Source of the DNA: Eutreptiella sp. 'Long Island Sound 2002'
Taxonomy: Eukaryota > Euglenozoa > Euglenophyceae > Eutreptiales > Eutreptiaceae
Direction: 5' to 3'
Length of the DNA stretch: 64,000 bases
Assembly (NCBI GenBank): GCA_964036045.1
Contig: OZ038380.1
Location: 7,711,913-7,775,912, forward strand
Made by a program: the position numbers and the translations under genes. Below the pieces are notes generated by a model, which did not search any database, was not told where the DNA came from, and saw only the letters and a program-made list of their open reading frames with translations. This document shows, in pieces, positions 37,401-50,521 of this stretch. Position 1 is the first letter of the stretch. Each line of letters starts with the position of its first letter.

Positions 37401-38159
37401 TGACTTCTGCACAAAAAAGGCATGGCCAAGACCGAGCCAGTTTTGGGGCACAGTGGCCACAATGTGGGGCACAAATAGGGAGTGCAGCATTGCCGCAAAA
37501 AACACATGGTGAGACCCCAGTTTTGTGTGTAATAATGATTTACCACAGTCCAATCATGACTTCTGCACAAAAACGGCATGGCCAAGACCGAGCCAGTTTT
37601 GGGGCATAGTGGCCACAATGTGCGGCACAAACTGTGAGTGCAGCATTGCCGCAAAAAACATACGGTGAGGCCCCAGTTTTGTGTGTAATAATGATTTACC
37701 ACAGTCCAATCATGACTTCTGCACAAAAGGTGCATGGCCAAGACCGAGCCAGTTTTGGAGCATTGTGGCCACAATGTGCGGCACAAACTGTGAGTGCAGC
37801 ATTGCCGCAAAAAACATACGGTGAGGCCCCAGTTTTGTGTGTAATAATGATTTACCACAGTCCAATCATGACTTCTGCACAAAAAAGGCATGGCCAAGAC
37901 CGAGCCAGTTTTGGGGCATAGTGGCCACAATGTGGGGCACAAACTGTGAGTGCAGCATTGCCGCAAAAAACATACGGTGAGACCCCAGTTTTGTGTGTAA
38001 TAATGATTTACCACAGTCCAACCATGACTTCTGCACAAAAACTGCATGGCCAAGACAGAGCCAGTTTTGGGGCATAGTGGCCACAATGTGGGGCACAAAC
38101 AGTGAGTGCAGCATTGCCGCAAAAAACACATGGTTAGACCCCAGTGTTGTGTGTAATAA

Positions 38160-41090
38160 TGATTTACCACAGTCCAATCATGACTTCTGCACAAAGGCTG
38201 CATGGCCAAGACCGAGCCAGTTTTGGGGCACAGTGGCACAATGTGGGGCACAAATAGGGAGTGCAGCATTGCCGCAAAAAGCACGTGGTGAGACCCCAGT
38301 TTTGTGTGTAATAATGATTTACCACAGTCCAACCATGACTTCTGCACAAAAACTGCATGGCCAAGACCGAGCCAGTTTTGGGGCATAGTGGCCACAATGT
38401 GGGGCACAAACTGTGAGTGCAGCATTGCCGCAAAAAACATACGGTGAGGCCCCAGTTTTGTGTGTAATAATGATTTACCACAGTCCAATCATGACTTCTG
38501 CACAAAAACTGCATGGCCAAGACCGAGCCAGTTTTGGGGCACAGTGGCCACAATGTGGGGCACAAATAGGGAGTGCAGCATTGCCGCAAAAAACACATGG
38601 TTAGACCCCAGTTTTGTGTGTAATAATGATTTACCACAGTCCAATCATGACTTCTGCACAAAAACGGCATGGCCAAGACCGAGCCAGTTTTGGGGCATAG
38701 TGGCCACAATGTGCGGCACAAACTGTGAGTGCAGCATTGCCGCAAAAAACATACGGTGAGGCCCCAGTTTTGTGTGTAATAATGATTTACCACAGTCCAA
38801 TCATGACTTCTGCACAAAAGCTGCATGGCCAAGACCGAGCCAGTTTTGGGGCATAGTGGCCACAATGTGCGGCACAAACTGTGAGTGCAGCATTGCCGCA
38901 AAAAACATACGGTGAGGCCCCAGTTTTGTGTGTAATAATGATTTACCACAGTCCAATCATGACTTCTGCACAAAAACTGCATGGCCAAGACCGAGCCAGT
39001 TTTGGGGCATAGTGGCCACAATGTGCGGCACAAACTGTGAGTGCAGCATTGCCGCAAAAAACATACGGTGAGACCCCAGTTTTGTGTGTAATAATGATTT
39101 ACCACAGTCCAACCATGACTTCTGCACAACAACTGCATGGCCAAGACAGAGCCAGTTTTGGGGCATAGTGGCCACAATGTGGGGCACAAACTGTGAGTGC
39201 AGCATTGCCGCAAAAAACATACGGTGAGGCCCCAGTTTTGTGTGTAATAATGATTTACCACAGTCCAATCATGACTTCTGCACAAAAACTGCATGGCCAA
39301 GACCGAGCCAGTTTTGGGGCACAGTGGCCACAATGTGGGGCACAAATAGGGAGTGCAGCATTGCCGCAAAAAACACATGGTGAGACCCCAGTTTTGTGTG
39401 TAATAATGATTTACCACAGTCCAATCATGACTTCTGCACAAAAACGGCATGGCCAAGACCGAGCCAGTTTTGGGGCATAGTGGCCACAATGTGCGGCACA
39501 AACTGTGAGTGCAGCATTGCCGCAAAAAACATACGGTGAGGCCCCAGTTTTGTGTGTAATAATGATTTACCACAGTCCAATCATGACTTCTGCACAAAAG
39601 CTGCATGGCCAAGACCGAGCCAGTTTTGGAGCATTGTGGCCACAATGTGCGGCACAAACTGTGAGTGCAGCATTGCCGCAAAAAACATACGGTGAGACCC
39701 CAGTTTTGTGTGTAATAATGATTTACCACAGTCCAATCATGACTTCTGCACAAAAAAGGCATGGCCAAGACCGAGCCAGTTTTGGGGCATAGTGGCCACA
39801 ATGTGGGGCACAAACTGTGAGTGCAGCATTGCCGCAAAAAACATACGGTGAGACCCCAGTTTTGTGTGTAATAATGATTTACCACAGTCCAATCATGACT
39901 TCTGCACAAAAACTGCATGGCCAAGACCGAGCCAGTTTTGGGGCACAGTGGCCACAATGTGGGGCACAAACTGTGAGTGCAGCATTGCCGCAAAAAACAC
40001 ATGGTTAGACCCCAGTTTTGTGTGTAATAATGATTTACCACAGTCCAATCATGACTTCTGCACAAAGGCTGCATGGCCAAGACCGAGCCAGTTTTGGGGC
40101 ACAGTGGCCACAATGTGGGGCACAAATAGGGAATGCAGCATTGCCGCAAAAAGCACGTGGTGAGACCCCAGTTTTGTGTGTAATAATGATTTACCACAGT
40201 CCAACCATGACTTCTGCACAAAAACTGCATGGCCAAGACCGAGCCAGTTTTGGGGCATAGTGGCCACAATGTGGGGCACAAACTGTGAGTGCAGCAGTGC
40301 CGCAAAAAACATACGGTGAGGCCCCAGTTTTGTGTGTAATAATGATTTACCACAGTCCAATCATGACTTCTGCACAAAAACTGCATGGCCAAGACCGAGC
40401 CAGTTTTGGGGCACAGTGGCCACAATGTGGGGCACAAATAGGGAGTGCAGCATTGCCGCAAAAAACACATGGTTAGACCCCAGTTTTGTGTGTAATAATG
40501 ATTTACCACAGTCCAATCATGACTTCTGCACAAAAACGGCATGGCCAAGACCGAGCCAGTTTTGGGGCATAGTGGCCACAATGTGCGGCACAAACTGTGA
40601 GTGCAGCATTGCCGCAAAAAACATACGGTGAGGCCCCAGTTTTGTGTGTAATAATGATTTACCACAGTCCAATCATGACTTCTGCACAAAAGCTGCATGG
40701 CCAAGACCGAGCCAGTTTTGGGGCATAGTGGCCACAATGTGCGGCACAAACTGTGAGTGCAGCATTGCCGCAAAAAACATACGGTGAGGCCCCAGTTTTG
40801 TGTGTAATAATGATTTACCACAGTCCAATCATGACTTCTGCACAAGAACTGCATGGCCAAGACCGAGCCAGTTTTGGGGCATAGTGGCCACAATGTGCGG
40901 CACAAACTGTGAGTGCAGCATTGCCGCAAAAAACATACGGTGAGACCCCAGTTTTGTGTGTAATAATGATTTACCACAGTCCAACCATGACTTCTGCACA
41001 AAAACTGCATGGCCAAGACAGAGCCAGTTTTGGGGCATAGTGGCCACAATGTGGGGCACAAACTGTGAGTGCAGCATTGCCGCAAAAAAC
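38160..41090. repeat. 12-mer (1,872 bp) spaced duplication
   Basis: Segments about 38,160-39,218 and 40,030-41,090 match at an offset of 1,872 (12 x 156) after the 1-bp deletion at 38,237 in the first. Both contain AAATAGGGA, then CACGTGGTGAG, a second AAATAGGG unit, AAAACGGCATGG, and GACAGAGCC in the same order. Differences are few: AATAGGGAGTGC versus AATAGGGAATGC, GCATTGCC versus GCAGTGCC, and CACAACAACTG versus CACAAAAACTG. Confidence 0.8.
38231..38242. repeat. Monomer with 1-bp deletion (CAGTGGCACAATG)
   Basis: The central CC of GTGGCCAC is reduced to one C, removing the dyad centre and shifting phase by minus one. The 12-mer partner at about 40,104 is intact. Confidence 0.92.
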
Positions 41091-41630
41091 ACATGGTTAG
41101 ACCCCAGTTTGGTGTGTAATAATGATTTACCACAGTCCAATCATGACTTCTGCACAAAAACTGCATGCCCAAGACCGAGCCAGTTTTGAGGCATAGTGGC
41201 CACAATGTGCGGCACAAACTGTGAGTGCAGCATTGCCGCAAAAAACATACGGTGAGGCCCCAGTTTTGTGTGTAATAATGATTTACCACAGTCCAATCAT
41301 GACTTCTGCACAAAAACTGCATGGCCAAGACCGAGCCAGTTTTGGGGCATAGTGGCCACAATGTGGGGCACAAACTGTGAGTGCAGCATTGCCGGAAAAA
41401 ACATACGGTGAGGCCCCAGTTTTGTGTGTAATAATGATTTACCACAGTCCAATCATGACTTCTGCACAAAAACTGCATGGCCAAGACCGAGCCAGTTTTG
41501 GGGCATAGTGGCCACAATGTGCGGCACAAACTGTGACTGCAGCATTGCCGCAAAAAAAATACGGTGAGACCCGAGTTTTGTGTGTAATAATGATTTACCA
41601 CAGTCCAACCATGACTTCTGCACAAAAACT

Positions 41631-42034
41631 GCATGGCCAAGACCGAGCAGTTTTTAGGCACAGTGGCCACAATGTGGTGCACAAACAGTGAGTGCAGCAT
41701 TGCCGCAAAATACACATGGTTGGACCCCAGTTTTGTGTGCAATAATGATTTACCACAGTCCAACTATGACTTCTGCACAAAGGCTGCATGGCCAAGACCG
41801 AGCCAGTTTTGGGGCACAGTGGCCACAATGTGGGGCACAAACTGTGAGTGCAGCATTGGCGCAAAAAACACATGGTGTGACCCCAGTTTTGTGTGTAATA
41901 ATGATTTACCACAGTCCAACCATGACTTCTGCACAAAGGCTGCATGGCCAAGACCAAGCCAGTTTTGGAGCATCGTGACCACAATGTGGGGCACAAACAG
42001 TGAGTGCAGCATTGCCGCAAAAAGCACGTGGTGA
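41631..42034. repeat. Marker segment, copy 1 (57-mer spacing)
   Basis: This segment pairs with 50,522-50,838 at an offset of 8,891 (57 x 156 minus 1). Four private states occur in the same order in both: GACCGAGCAGTTTTT with a 1-bp deletion, ACAATGTGGTGCAC, CAAAATACACATGGTTGG, and CCAACTATGAC followed by GCATTGGCGCAAAA. The copies differ at one base after the T run (TAGGCAC here, TGGGCAC there). A shared deletion shows common descent, so the 8.9 kb between them behaves as one very large repeat unit or the span of an ancient exchange. Confidence 0.88.
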
Positions 42035-42346
42035 GACCCGAGTTTTGTGTGTAATAATGATTTACCACAGTCCAACCATGACTTCTGCACAAAAACTGCA
42101 TGGCCAAGACCGAGCCAGTTTTGGGGCATAGTGGCCACAATGTGGGGCACAAAGTGTGAGTGCAGCATTGCCGCAAAAAACATACGGTGAGGCCCCAGTT
42201 TTGTGTGTAATAATGATTTACCACAGTCCAACCATGACCTCTGCACAAAAGCTGCATGGCCAAGACCGAGCCAGTTTTGGGGCATAGTGGCCACAATGTG
42301 GGGCACAAACTGTGTGTGCAGCATTGCCGCAAAAAACATACGGTGA

Positions 42347-44106
42347 GGCCCCAGTTTTGTGTGTAATAATGATTTACCACAGTCCAACCATGACTTCTGC
42401 ACAAAGGCTGCATGGCCAAGACCGACCCAGTTTTGGAGCATTGTGACCACAATGAGGGGCACAAACAGTAAGTGCAGCATTGCCGCAAAAAACACACGGT
42501 GAGGCCCCAGTTTTGTGTGTAATAATGATTTACCACAGTCCAATCATGACTTCTGCACAAAGGCTGCATGGCCAAGACCGAGCCAGTTTTGGGGCACAGT
42601 GGCCACAATGTGGGGCACAAACAGTGAGTGCAGCATTGCCGCAAAAAACACATGGTTAGACCCCAGTTTTGTGTGCAATAATGATTTACCACAGTCCAAC
42701 CATGACTTCTGCACAAAGGCTGCATGGCCAAGACCGAGCCAGTTTTGGGGCACAGTGGCCACAATGTGGGGCACAAACTGTGAGTGCAGCATTGCCGCAA
42801 AAAACACATGGTGAGACCCCAGTTTTGTGTGTAATAATGATTTACCACAGTCCAACCATGACTTCTGCACAAAGGCTGCATGGCCAAGACCGAGCCAGTT
42901 TTGGAGCATTTTGACCACAATGTGGGGCACAAACAGTGAGTGCAGCATTGCCGCAAAAAACACATGGTGAGACCCCAGTTTTGTGTGTAATAATGATTTA
43001 CCACAGTCCAACCATGACTTCTGCACAAGGGCTGCATGGCCAAGACCGAGCCAGTTTTGGAGCATTGTGACCACAATGTGGGGCACAAACAGTGAGTGCA
43101 GCATTGCCGCAAAAAACACATGGTTAGACCCCAGTTTTGTGTGTAATAATGATTTACCACAGTCCAACCATGACTTCTGCACAAAGGCTGCATGGCCAAG
43201 ACCGAGCCAGTTTTGGGGCATAGTGGCCACAAGGTGGGGCACAAACTGTGAGTGCAGCATTGCCGCAAAAAACATACGGTGAGGCCCCACTTTTGTGTGT
43301 AATAATGATTTACCACAGTCCAATCATGACTTCTGCACAAAAACTGCATGGCCAAGACCGAGCCAGTTTTGGGGCACAGTGGCCACAATGTGGGGCACAA
43401 ACAGTGAGTGCAGCATTGCCGCAAAAAGCACGTGGTGAGACCCCAGTTTTGTGTGTAATAATGATTTACCACAGTCCAACCATGACTTCTGCACAAAAAC
43501 TGCATGGCCAAGACCGAGCCAGCTTTGGGGCATAGTGGCCACAATGTGGGGCACAAACTGTGAGTGCAGCATTGCCGCAAAAAACATACGGTGAGGCCCC
43601 AGTTTTGTGTGTAATAATGATTTACCACAGTCCAATCATGACTTCTGCACAAAAACTGCATGGCCAAGACCGAGCCAGTTTTGGGGCACAGTGGCCACAA
43701 TGTGGGGCACAAATAGGGAGTGCAGCATTGCCGCAAAAAGCACGTGGTGAGACCCCAGTTTTGTGTGTAATAATGATTTACCACAGTCCAATCATGACTT
43801 CTGCACAAAAACGGCATGGCCAAGACCGAGCCAGTTTTGGGGCATAGTGGCCACAATGTGCGGCACAAACTGTGAGTGCAGCATTGCCGCAAAAAACATA
43901 CGGTGAGGCCCCAGTTTTGTGTGTAATAATGATTTACCACAGTCCAATCATGACTTCTGCACAAAAGCTGCATGGCCAAGACCGAGCCAGTTTTGGAGCA
44001 TTGTGGCCACAATGTGGGGCACAAACTGTGAGTGCAGCATTGCCGCAAAAAACATACGGTGAGGCCCCAGTTTTGTGTGTAATAATGATTTACCACAGTC
44101 CAATCA
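42347..44106. repeat. 43-mer-spaced duplicated segment, copy B
   Basis: Partner of 35,641-37,400. It keeps ACAGTAAGTGC, CTGCACAAGGGCTGC and CCAGCTTTGGGGCATAG. The copies diverge at about 44,110, where copy A has AAAAAAGGCATGG and this one AAAAGCTGCATGG. Part of it (from 43,237) belongs also to a later 15-mer duplication. Confidence 0.82.
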
Positions 44107-47020
44107 TGACTTCTGCACAAAAGCTGCATGGCCAAGACCGAGCCAGTTTTGGAGCATTGTGGCCACAATGTGCGGCACAAACTGTGAGTGCAGCCTTGCC
44201 GCAAAAAACATACGGTGAGGCCCCAGTTTTGTGTGTAATAATGATTTACCACAGTCCAATCATGACTTCTGCTCAAAAAAGGCATGGCCAAGACCGAGCC
44301 AGTTTTGGGGCATAGTGGCCACAATGTGGGGCACAAACTGTGAGTGCAGCATTGCCGCAAAAAACATACGGTCAGACCCCAGTTTTGTGTGTAATAATGA
44401 TTTACCACAGTCCAACCATGACTTCTGCACAAAAACTGCATGGCCAAGACAGAGCCAGTTTTGGGGCATAGTGGCCACAATGTGGGGCACAAACAGTGAG
44501 TGCAGCATTGCCGCAAAAAACACATGGTTAGACCCCAGTTTTGTGTGTAATAATGATTTACCACAGTCCAATCATGACTTCTGCACAAAGGCTGCATGGC
44601 CAAGACCGAGCCAGTTTTGGAGCATTGTGGCCACAATGTGGGGCACAAATAGGGAGTGCAGCATTGCCGCAAAAAACACATGGTGAGACCCCAGTTTTGT
44701 GTGTAATAATGATTTACCACAGTCCAATCATGACTTCTGCACAAAAACGGCATGGCCAAGACCGAGCCAGTTTTGGGGCATAGTGGCCACAATGTGGGGC
44801 ACAAACTGTGAGTGCAGCATTGCCGCAAAAAACATACGGTCAGACCCCAGTTTTGTGTGTAATAATGATTTACCACAGTCCAACCATGACTTCTGCACAA
44901 AAACTGCATGGCCAAGACCGAGCCAGTTTTGGGGCACAGTGGCCACAATGTGGGGCACAAACAGTGAGTGCAGCATTGCCGCAAAAAGCACGTGGTGAGA
45001 CCCCAGTTTTGTGTGTAATAATGATTTACCACAGTCCAATCATGACTTCTGCTCAAAAAAGGCATGGCCAAGACCGAGCCAGTTTTGGGGCATAGTGGCC
45101 ACAATGTGGGGCACAAACTGTGAGTGCAGCATTGCCGCAAAAAACATACGGTCAGACCCCAGTTTTGTGTGTAATAATGATTTACCACAGTCCAACCATG
45201 ACTTCTGCACAAAAACTGCATGGCCAAGACAGAGCCAGTTTTGGGGCATAGTGGCCACAATGTGGGGCACAAACAGTGAGTGCAGCATTGCCGCAAAAAA
45301 CACATGGTTAGACCCCAGTTTTGTGTGTAATAATGATTTACCACAGTCCAATCATGACTTCTGCACAAAGGCTGCATGGCCAAGACCGAGCCAGTTTTGG
45401 AGCATTGTGGCCACAATGTGGGGCACAAATAGGGAGTGCAGCATTGCCGCAAAAAACACATGGTGAGACCCCAGTTTTGTGTGTAATAATGATTTACCAC
45501 AGTCCAATCATGACTTCTGCACAAAAACGGCATGGCCAAGACCGAGCCAGTTTTGGGGCATAGTGGCCACAATGTGCGGCACAAACTGTGAGTGCAGCAT
45601 TGCCGCAAAAAACATACGGTGAGGCCCCACTTTTGTGTGTAATAATGATTTACCACAGTCCAATCATGACTTCTGCACAAAAACTGCATGGCCAAGACCG
45701 AGCCAGTTTTGGGGCACAGTGGCCACAATGTGGGGCACAAACAGTGAGTGCAGCATTGCCGCAAAAAGCACGTGGTGAGACCCCAGTTTTGTGTGTAATA
45801 ATGATTTACCACAGTCCAACCATGACTTCTGCACAAAAACTGCATGGCCAAGACCGAGCCAGCTTTGGGGCATAGTGGCCACAATGTGGGGCACAAACTG
45901 TGAGTGCAGCATTGCCGCAAAAAACATACGGTGAGGCCCCAGTTTTGTGTGTAATAATGATTTACCACAGTCCAATCATGACTTCTGCACAAAAACTGCA
46001 TGGCCAAGACCGAGCCAGTTTTGGGGCACAGTGGCCACAATGTGGGGCACAAATAGGGAGTGCAGCCTTGCCGCAAAAAACACATGGTGAGACCCCAGTT
46101 TTGTGTGTAATAATGATTTACCACAGTCCAATCATGACTTCTGCACAAAAACGGCATGGCCAAGACCGAGCCAGTTTTGGGGCATAGTGGCCACAATGTG
46201 CGGCACAAACTGTGAGTGCAGCATTGCCGCAAAAAACATACGGTGAGGCCCCAGTTTTGTGTGTAATAATGATTTACCACAGTCCAATCATGACTTCTGC
46301 ACAAAAGCTGCATGGCCAAGACCGAGCCAGTTTTGGAGCATTGTGGCCACAATATGCGGCACAAACTGTGAGTGCAGCCTTGCCGCAAAAAACATACGGT
46401 GAGGCCCCAGTTTTGTGTGTAATAATGATTTACCACAGTCCAATCATGACTTCTGCTCAAAAAAGGCATGGCCAAGACCGAGCCAGTTTTGGGGCATAGT
46501 GGCCACAATGTGGGGCACAAACTGTGAGTGCAGCATTGCCGCAAAAAACATACGGTCAGACCCCAGTTTTGTGTGTAATAATGATTTACCACAGTCCAAC
46601 CATGACTTCTGCACAAAAACTGCATGGCCAAGACAGAGCCAGTTTTGGGGCATAGTGGCCACAATGTGGGGCACAAACAGTGAGTGCAGCATTGCCGCAA
46701 AAAACACATGGTTAGACCCCAGTTTTGTGTGTAATAATGATTTACCACAGTCCAATCATGACTTCTGCACAAAGGCTGCATGGCCAAGACCGAGCCAGTT
46801 TTGGAGCATTGTGGCCACAATGTGGGGCACAAATAGGGAGTGCAGCATTGCCGCAAAAAACACATGGTGAGACCCCAGTTTTGTGTGTAATAATGATTTA
46901 CCACAGTCCAATCATGACTTCTGCACAAAAACGGCATGGCCAAGACCGAGCCAGTTTTGGGGCATAGTGGCCACAATGTGCGGCACAAACTGTGAGTGCA
47001 GCATTGCCGCAAAAAACATA
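43237..47020. repeat. 15-mer higher-order repeat, second instance
   Basis: Copy A starts at about 43,237 and copy B at about 45,577, offset 2,340 (15 x 156), marked by GAGGCCCCACTTTTG (43,282 and 45,622). After about 44,200/46,390 the offset falls to 2,184, so copy B lacks one monomer. Inside each copy is a 5-mer (780 bp) duplication: the CTGCTCAAAAAAGGC, CGGTCAGACC, GACAGAGCC, AATAGGG chain begins at 44,231, 45,011, 46,415 and 47,195. The chain in the four places is nearly identical. Confidence 0.87.
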
Positions 47021-50000
47021 CGGTGAGGCCCCAGTTTTGTGTGTAATAATGATTTACCACAGTCCAATCATGACTTCTGCACAAAAGCTGCATGGCCAAG
47101 ACCGAGCCAGTTTTGGAGCATTGTGGCCACAATGTGCGGCACAAACTGTGAGTGCAGCCTTGCCGCAAAAAACATACGGTGAGGCCCCAGTTTTGTGTGT
47201 AATAATGATTTACCACAGTCCAATCATGACTTCTGCTCAAAAAAGGCATGGCCAAGACCGAGCCAGTTTTGGGGCATAGTGGCCACAATGTGGGGCACAA
47301 ACTGTGAGTGCAGCATTGCCGCAAAAAACATACGGTCAGACCCCAGTTTTGTGTGTAATAATGATTTACCACAGTCCAACCATGACTTCTGCACAAAAAC
47401 TGCATGGCCAAGACAGAGCCAGTTTTGGGGCATAGTGGCCACAATGTGGGGCACAAACAGTGAGTGCAGCATTGCCGCAAAAAACACATGGTTAGACCCC
47501 AGTTTTGTGTGTAATAATGATTTACCACAGTCCAATCATGACTTCTGCACAAAGGCTGCATGGCCAAGACCGAGCCAGTTTTGGGGCACAGTGGCCACAA
47601 TGTGGGGCACAAATAGGGAGTGCAGCATTGCCGCAAAAAGCACGTGGTGAGACCCCAGTTTTGTGTGTAATAATGATTTACCACAGTCCAACCATGACTT
47701 CTGCACAAAAACGGCATGGCCAAGACCGAGCCAGTTTTGGGGCATAGTGGCCACAATGTGGGGCACAAACTGTGAGTGCAGCATTGCCGCAAAAAACATA
47801 CGGTGAGGCCCCAGTTTTGTGTGTAATAATGATTTACCACAGTCCAATCATGACTTCTGCACAAAAACTGCATGGCCAAGACCGAGCCAGTTTTGGGGCA
47901 CAGTGGCCACAATGTGGGGCACAAATAGGGAGTGCAGCATTGCCGCAAAAAACACATGGTTAGACCCCAGTTTTGTGTGTAATAATGATTTACCACAGTC
48001 CAATCATGACTTCTGCACAAAAACGGCATGGCCAAGACCGAGCCAGTTTTGGGGCATAGTGGCCACAATGTGCGGCACAAACTGTGAGTGCAGCATTGCC
48101 GCAAAAAACATACGGTGAGGCCCCAGTTTTGTGTGTAATAATGATTTACCACAGTCCAACCATGACTTCTGCACAAAAACTGCATGGCCAAGACAGAGCC
48201 AGTTTTGGGGCATAGTGGCCACAATGTGGGGCACAAACAGTGAGTGCAGCATTGCCGCAAAAAACACATGGTTAGACCCCAGTTTTGTGTGTAATAATGA
48301 TTTACCACAGTCCAATCATGACTTCTGCACAAAGGCTGCATGGCCAAGACCGAGCCAGTTTTGGGGCACAGTGGCCACAATGTGGGGCACAAATAGGGAG
48401 TGCAGCATTGCCGCAAAAAGCACGTGGTGAGACCCCAGTTTTGTGTGTAATAATGATTTACCACAGTCCAACCATGACTTCTGCACAAAAGCTGCATGGC
48501 CAAGACCGAGCCAGTTTTGGGGCATAGTGGCCACAATGTGCGGCACAAACTGTGAGTGCAGCATTGCCGCAAAAAACATACGGTGAGGCCCCAGTTTTGT
48601 GTGTAATAATGATTTACCACAGTCCAATCCTGACTTCTGCACAAAAACTGCATGGCCAAGACCGAGCCAGTTTTGGGGCATAGTGGCCACAATGTGCGGC
48701 ACAAACTGTGAGTGCAGCATTGCCGCAAAAAACATACGGTGAGACCCCAGTTTTGTGTGTAATAATGATTTACCACAGTCCAACCATGACTTCTGCACAA
48801 AAACTGCATGGCCAAGACAGAGCCAGTTTTGGGGCATAGTGGCCACAATGTGGGGCACAAACTGTGAGTGCAGCATTGCCGCAAAAAACATACGGTGAGG
48901 CCCCAGTTTTGTGTGTAATAATGATTTACCACAGTCCAATCATGACTTCTGCACAAAAACTGCATGGCCAAGACCGAGCCAGTTTTGGGGCATAGTGGCC
49001 ACAATGTGCGGCACAAACTGTGAGTGCAGCATTGCCGCAAAAAACATACGGTGAGGCCCCAGTTTTGTGTGTAATAATGATTTACCACAGTCCAATCATG
49101 ACTTCTGCACAAAAACTGCATGGCCAAGACCGAGCCAGTTTTGGGGCATAGTGGCCACAATGTGGGGCACAAACTGTGAGTGCAGCATTGCCGCGTAAAA
49201 CATACGGTGAGGCCCCAGTTTTGTGTGTAATAATGATTTACCACAGTCCAATCATGACTTCTGCACAAAAACTGCATGGCCAAGACCGAGCCAGTTTTGG
49301 GGCACAGTGGCCACAATGTGGGGCACAAATAGGGAGTGCAGCATTGCCGCAAAAAACACATGGTTAGACCCCAGTTTTGTGTGTAATAATGATTTACCAC
49401 AGTCCAATCATGACTTCTGCACAAAAACGGCATGGCCAAGACCGAGCCAGTTTTGGGGCATAGTGGCCACAATGTGCGGCACAAACTGTGAGTGCAGCAT
49501 TGCCGCAAAAAACATACGGTGAGGCCCCAGTTTTGTGTGTAATAATGATTTACCACAGTCCAATCATGACTTCTGCACCAAAGCTGCATGGCCAAGACCG
49601 AGCCAGTTTTGGGGCATAGTGGCCACAATGTGCGGCACAAACTGTGAGTGCAGCATTGCCGCAAAAAACATACGGTGAGGCCCCAGTTTTGTGTGTAATA
49701 ATGATTTACCACAGTCCAATCCTGACTTCTGCACAAAAACTGCATGGCCAAGACCGAGCCAGTTTTGGGGCATAGTGGCCACAATGTGCGGCACAAACTG
49801 TGAGTGCAGCATTGCCGCAAAAAACATACGGTGAGACCCCAGTTTTGTGTGTAATAATGATTTACCACAGTCCAACCATGACTTCTGCACAAAAACTGCA
49901 TGGCCAGGACAGAGCCAGTTTTGGGGCATAGTGGCCACAATGTGGGGCACAAACTGTGAGTGCAGCATTGCCGCAAAAAACATACGGTGAGGCCCCAGTT

Positions 50001-50521
50001 TTGTGTGTAATAATGATTTACCACAGTCCAATCATGACTTCTGCACAAAAACTGCATGCCCAAGACCGAGCCAGTTTTGGGGCATAGTGGCCACAATGTG
50101 CGGCACAAACTGTGAGTGCAGCATTGCCGCAAAAAACATACGGTGAGGCCCCAGTTTTGTGTGTAATAATGATTTACCACAGTCCAATCATGACTTCTGC
50201 ACAAAAACTGCATGGCCAAGACCGAGCCAGTTTTGGGGCATAGTGGCCACAATGTGCGGCACAAACTGTGAGTGCAGCATTGCCGCAAAAAACATACGGT
50301 GAGGCCCCAGTTTTGTGTGTAATAATGATTTACCACAGTCCAATCATGACTTCTGCACAAAAACTGCATGCCCAAGACCGAGCCAGTTTTGGGGCATAGT
50401 GGCCACAATGTGCGGCACAAACTGTGAGTGCAGCATTGCCGCAAAAAACATACGGTGAGGCCCCAGTTTTGTGTGTAATAATGATTTACCACAGTCCAAC
50501 CATGACTTCTGCACAAAAACT
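47021..50521. repeat. CATACGG/AAATAGGG monomers with 9-mer and 7-mer duplications
   Basis: About 22 units. Segment 47,765-48,160 matches 49,169-49,564 at offset 1,404 (9 x 156). Segment 48,480-48,960 matches 49,572-50,052 at offset 1,092 (7 x 156), sharing the rare CAATCCTGACTTC (48,624 and 49,716). Near 50,050 and 50,363 two ACTGCATGCCCAAG units lie 312 bp (two monomers) apart. CGCGTAAAACATACGG at 49,192 is a private change of the A tract. Confidence 0.78.

Larger units (their letters stand above)
37401..41630. repeat. Array domain of CATACGG / AAATAGGG monomers
   Basis: About 27 units dominated by CATACGGTGAGGCC, TGTGCGGCACAAAC, GGGCATAGTGGCC and AAAACTGCATGG, with interspersed AAATAGGGAGTGC units and AAAAAAGGCATGG or AAAACGGCATGG variants. 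These are the most CG-containing monomers of the window. A 12-mer duplication lies inside. The 1-bp deletion at 38,237 and CAAAAAAAATACGG (41,549) are local oddities. Confidence 0.8.

Noticed and set aside
26309-38488. A giant protein-coding gene for a cysteine-rich 52-residue repeat protein (minus strand)
   Set aside because: The opening follows from a period divisible by three. Other frames on both strands are also long, there is no non-repeat start or end region, no promoter or splice context, and indels switch the frame repeatedly along the array.
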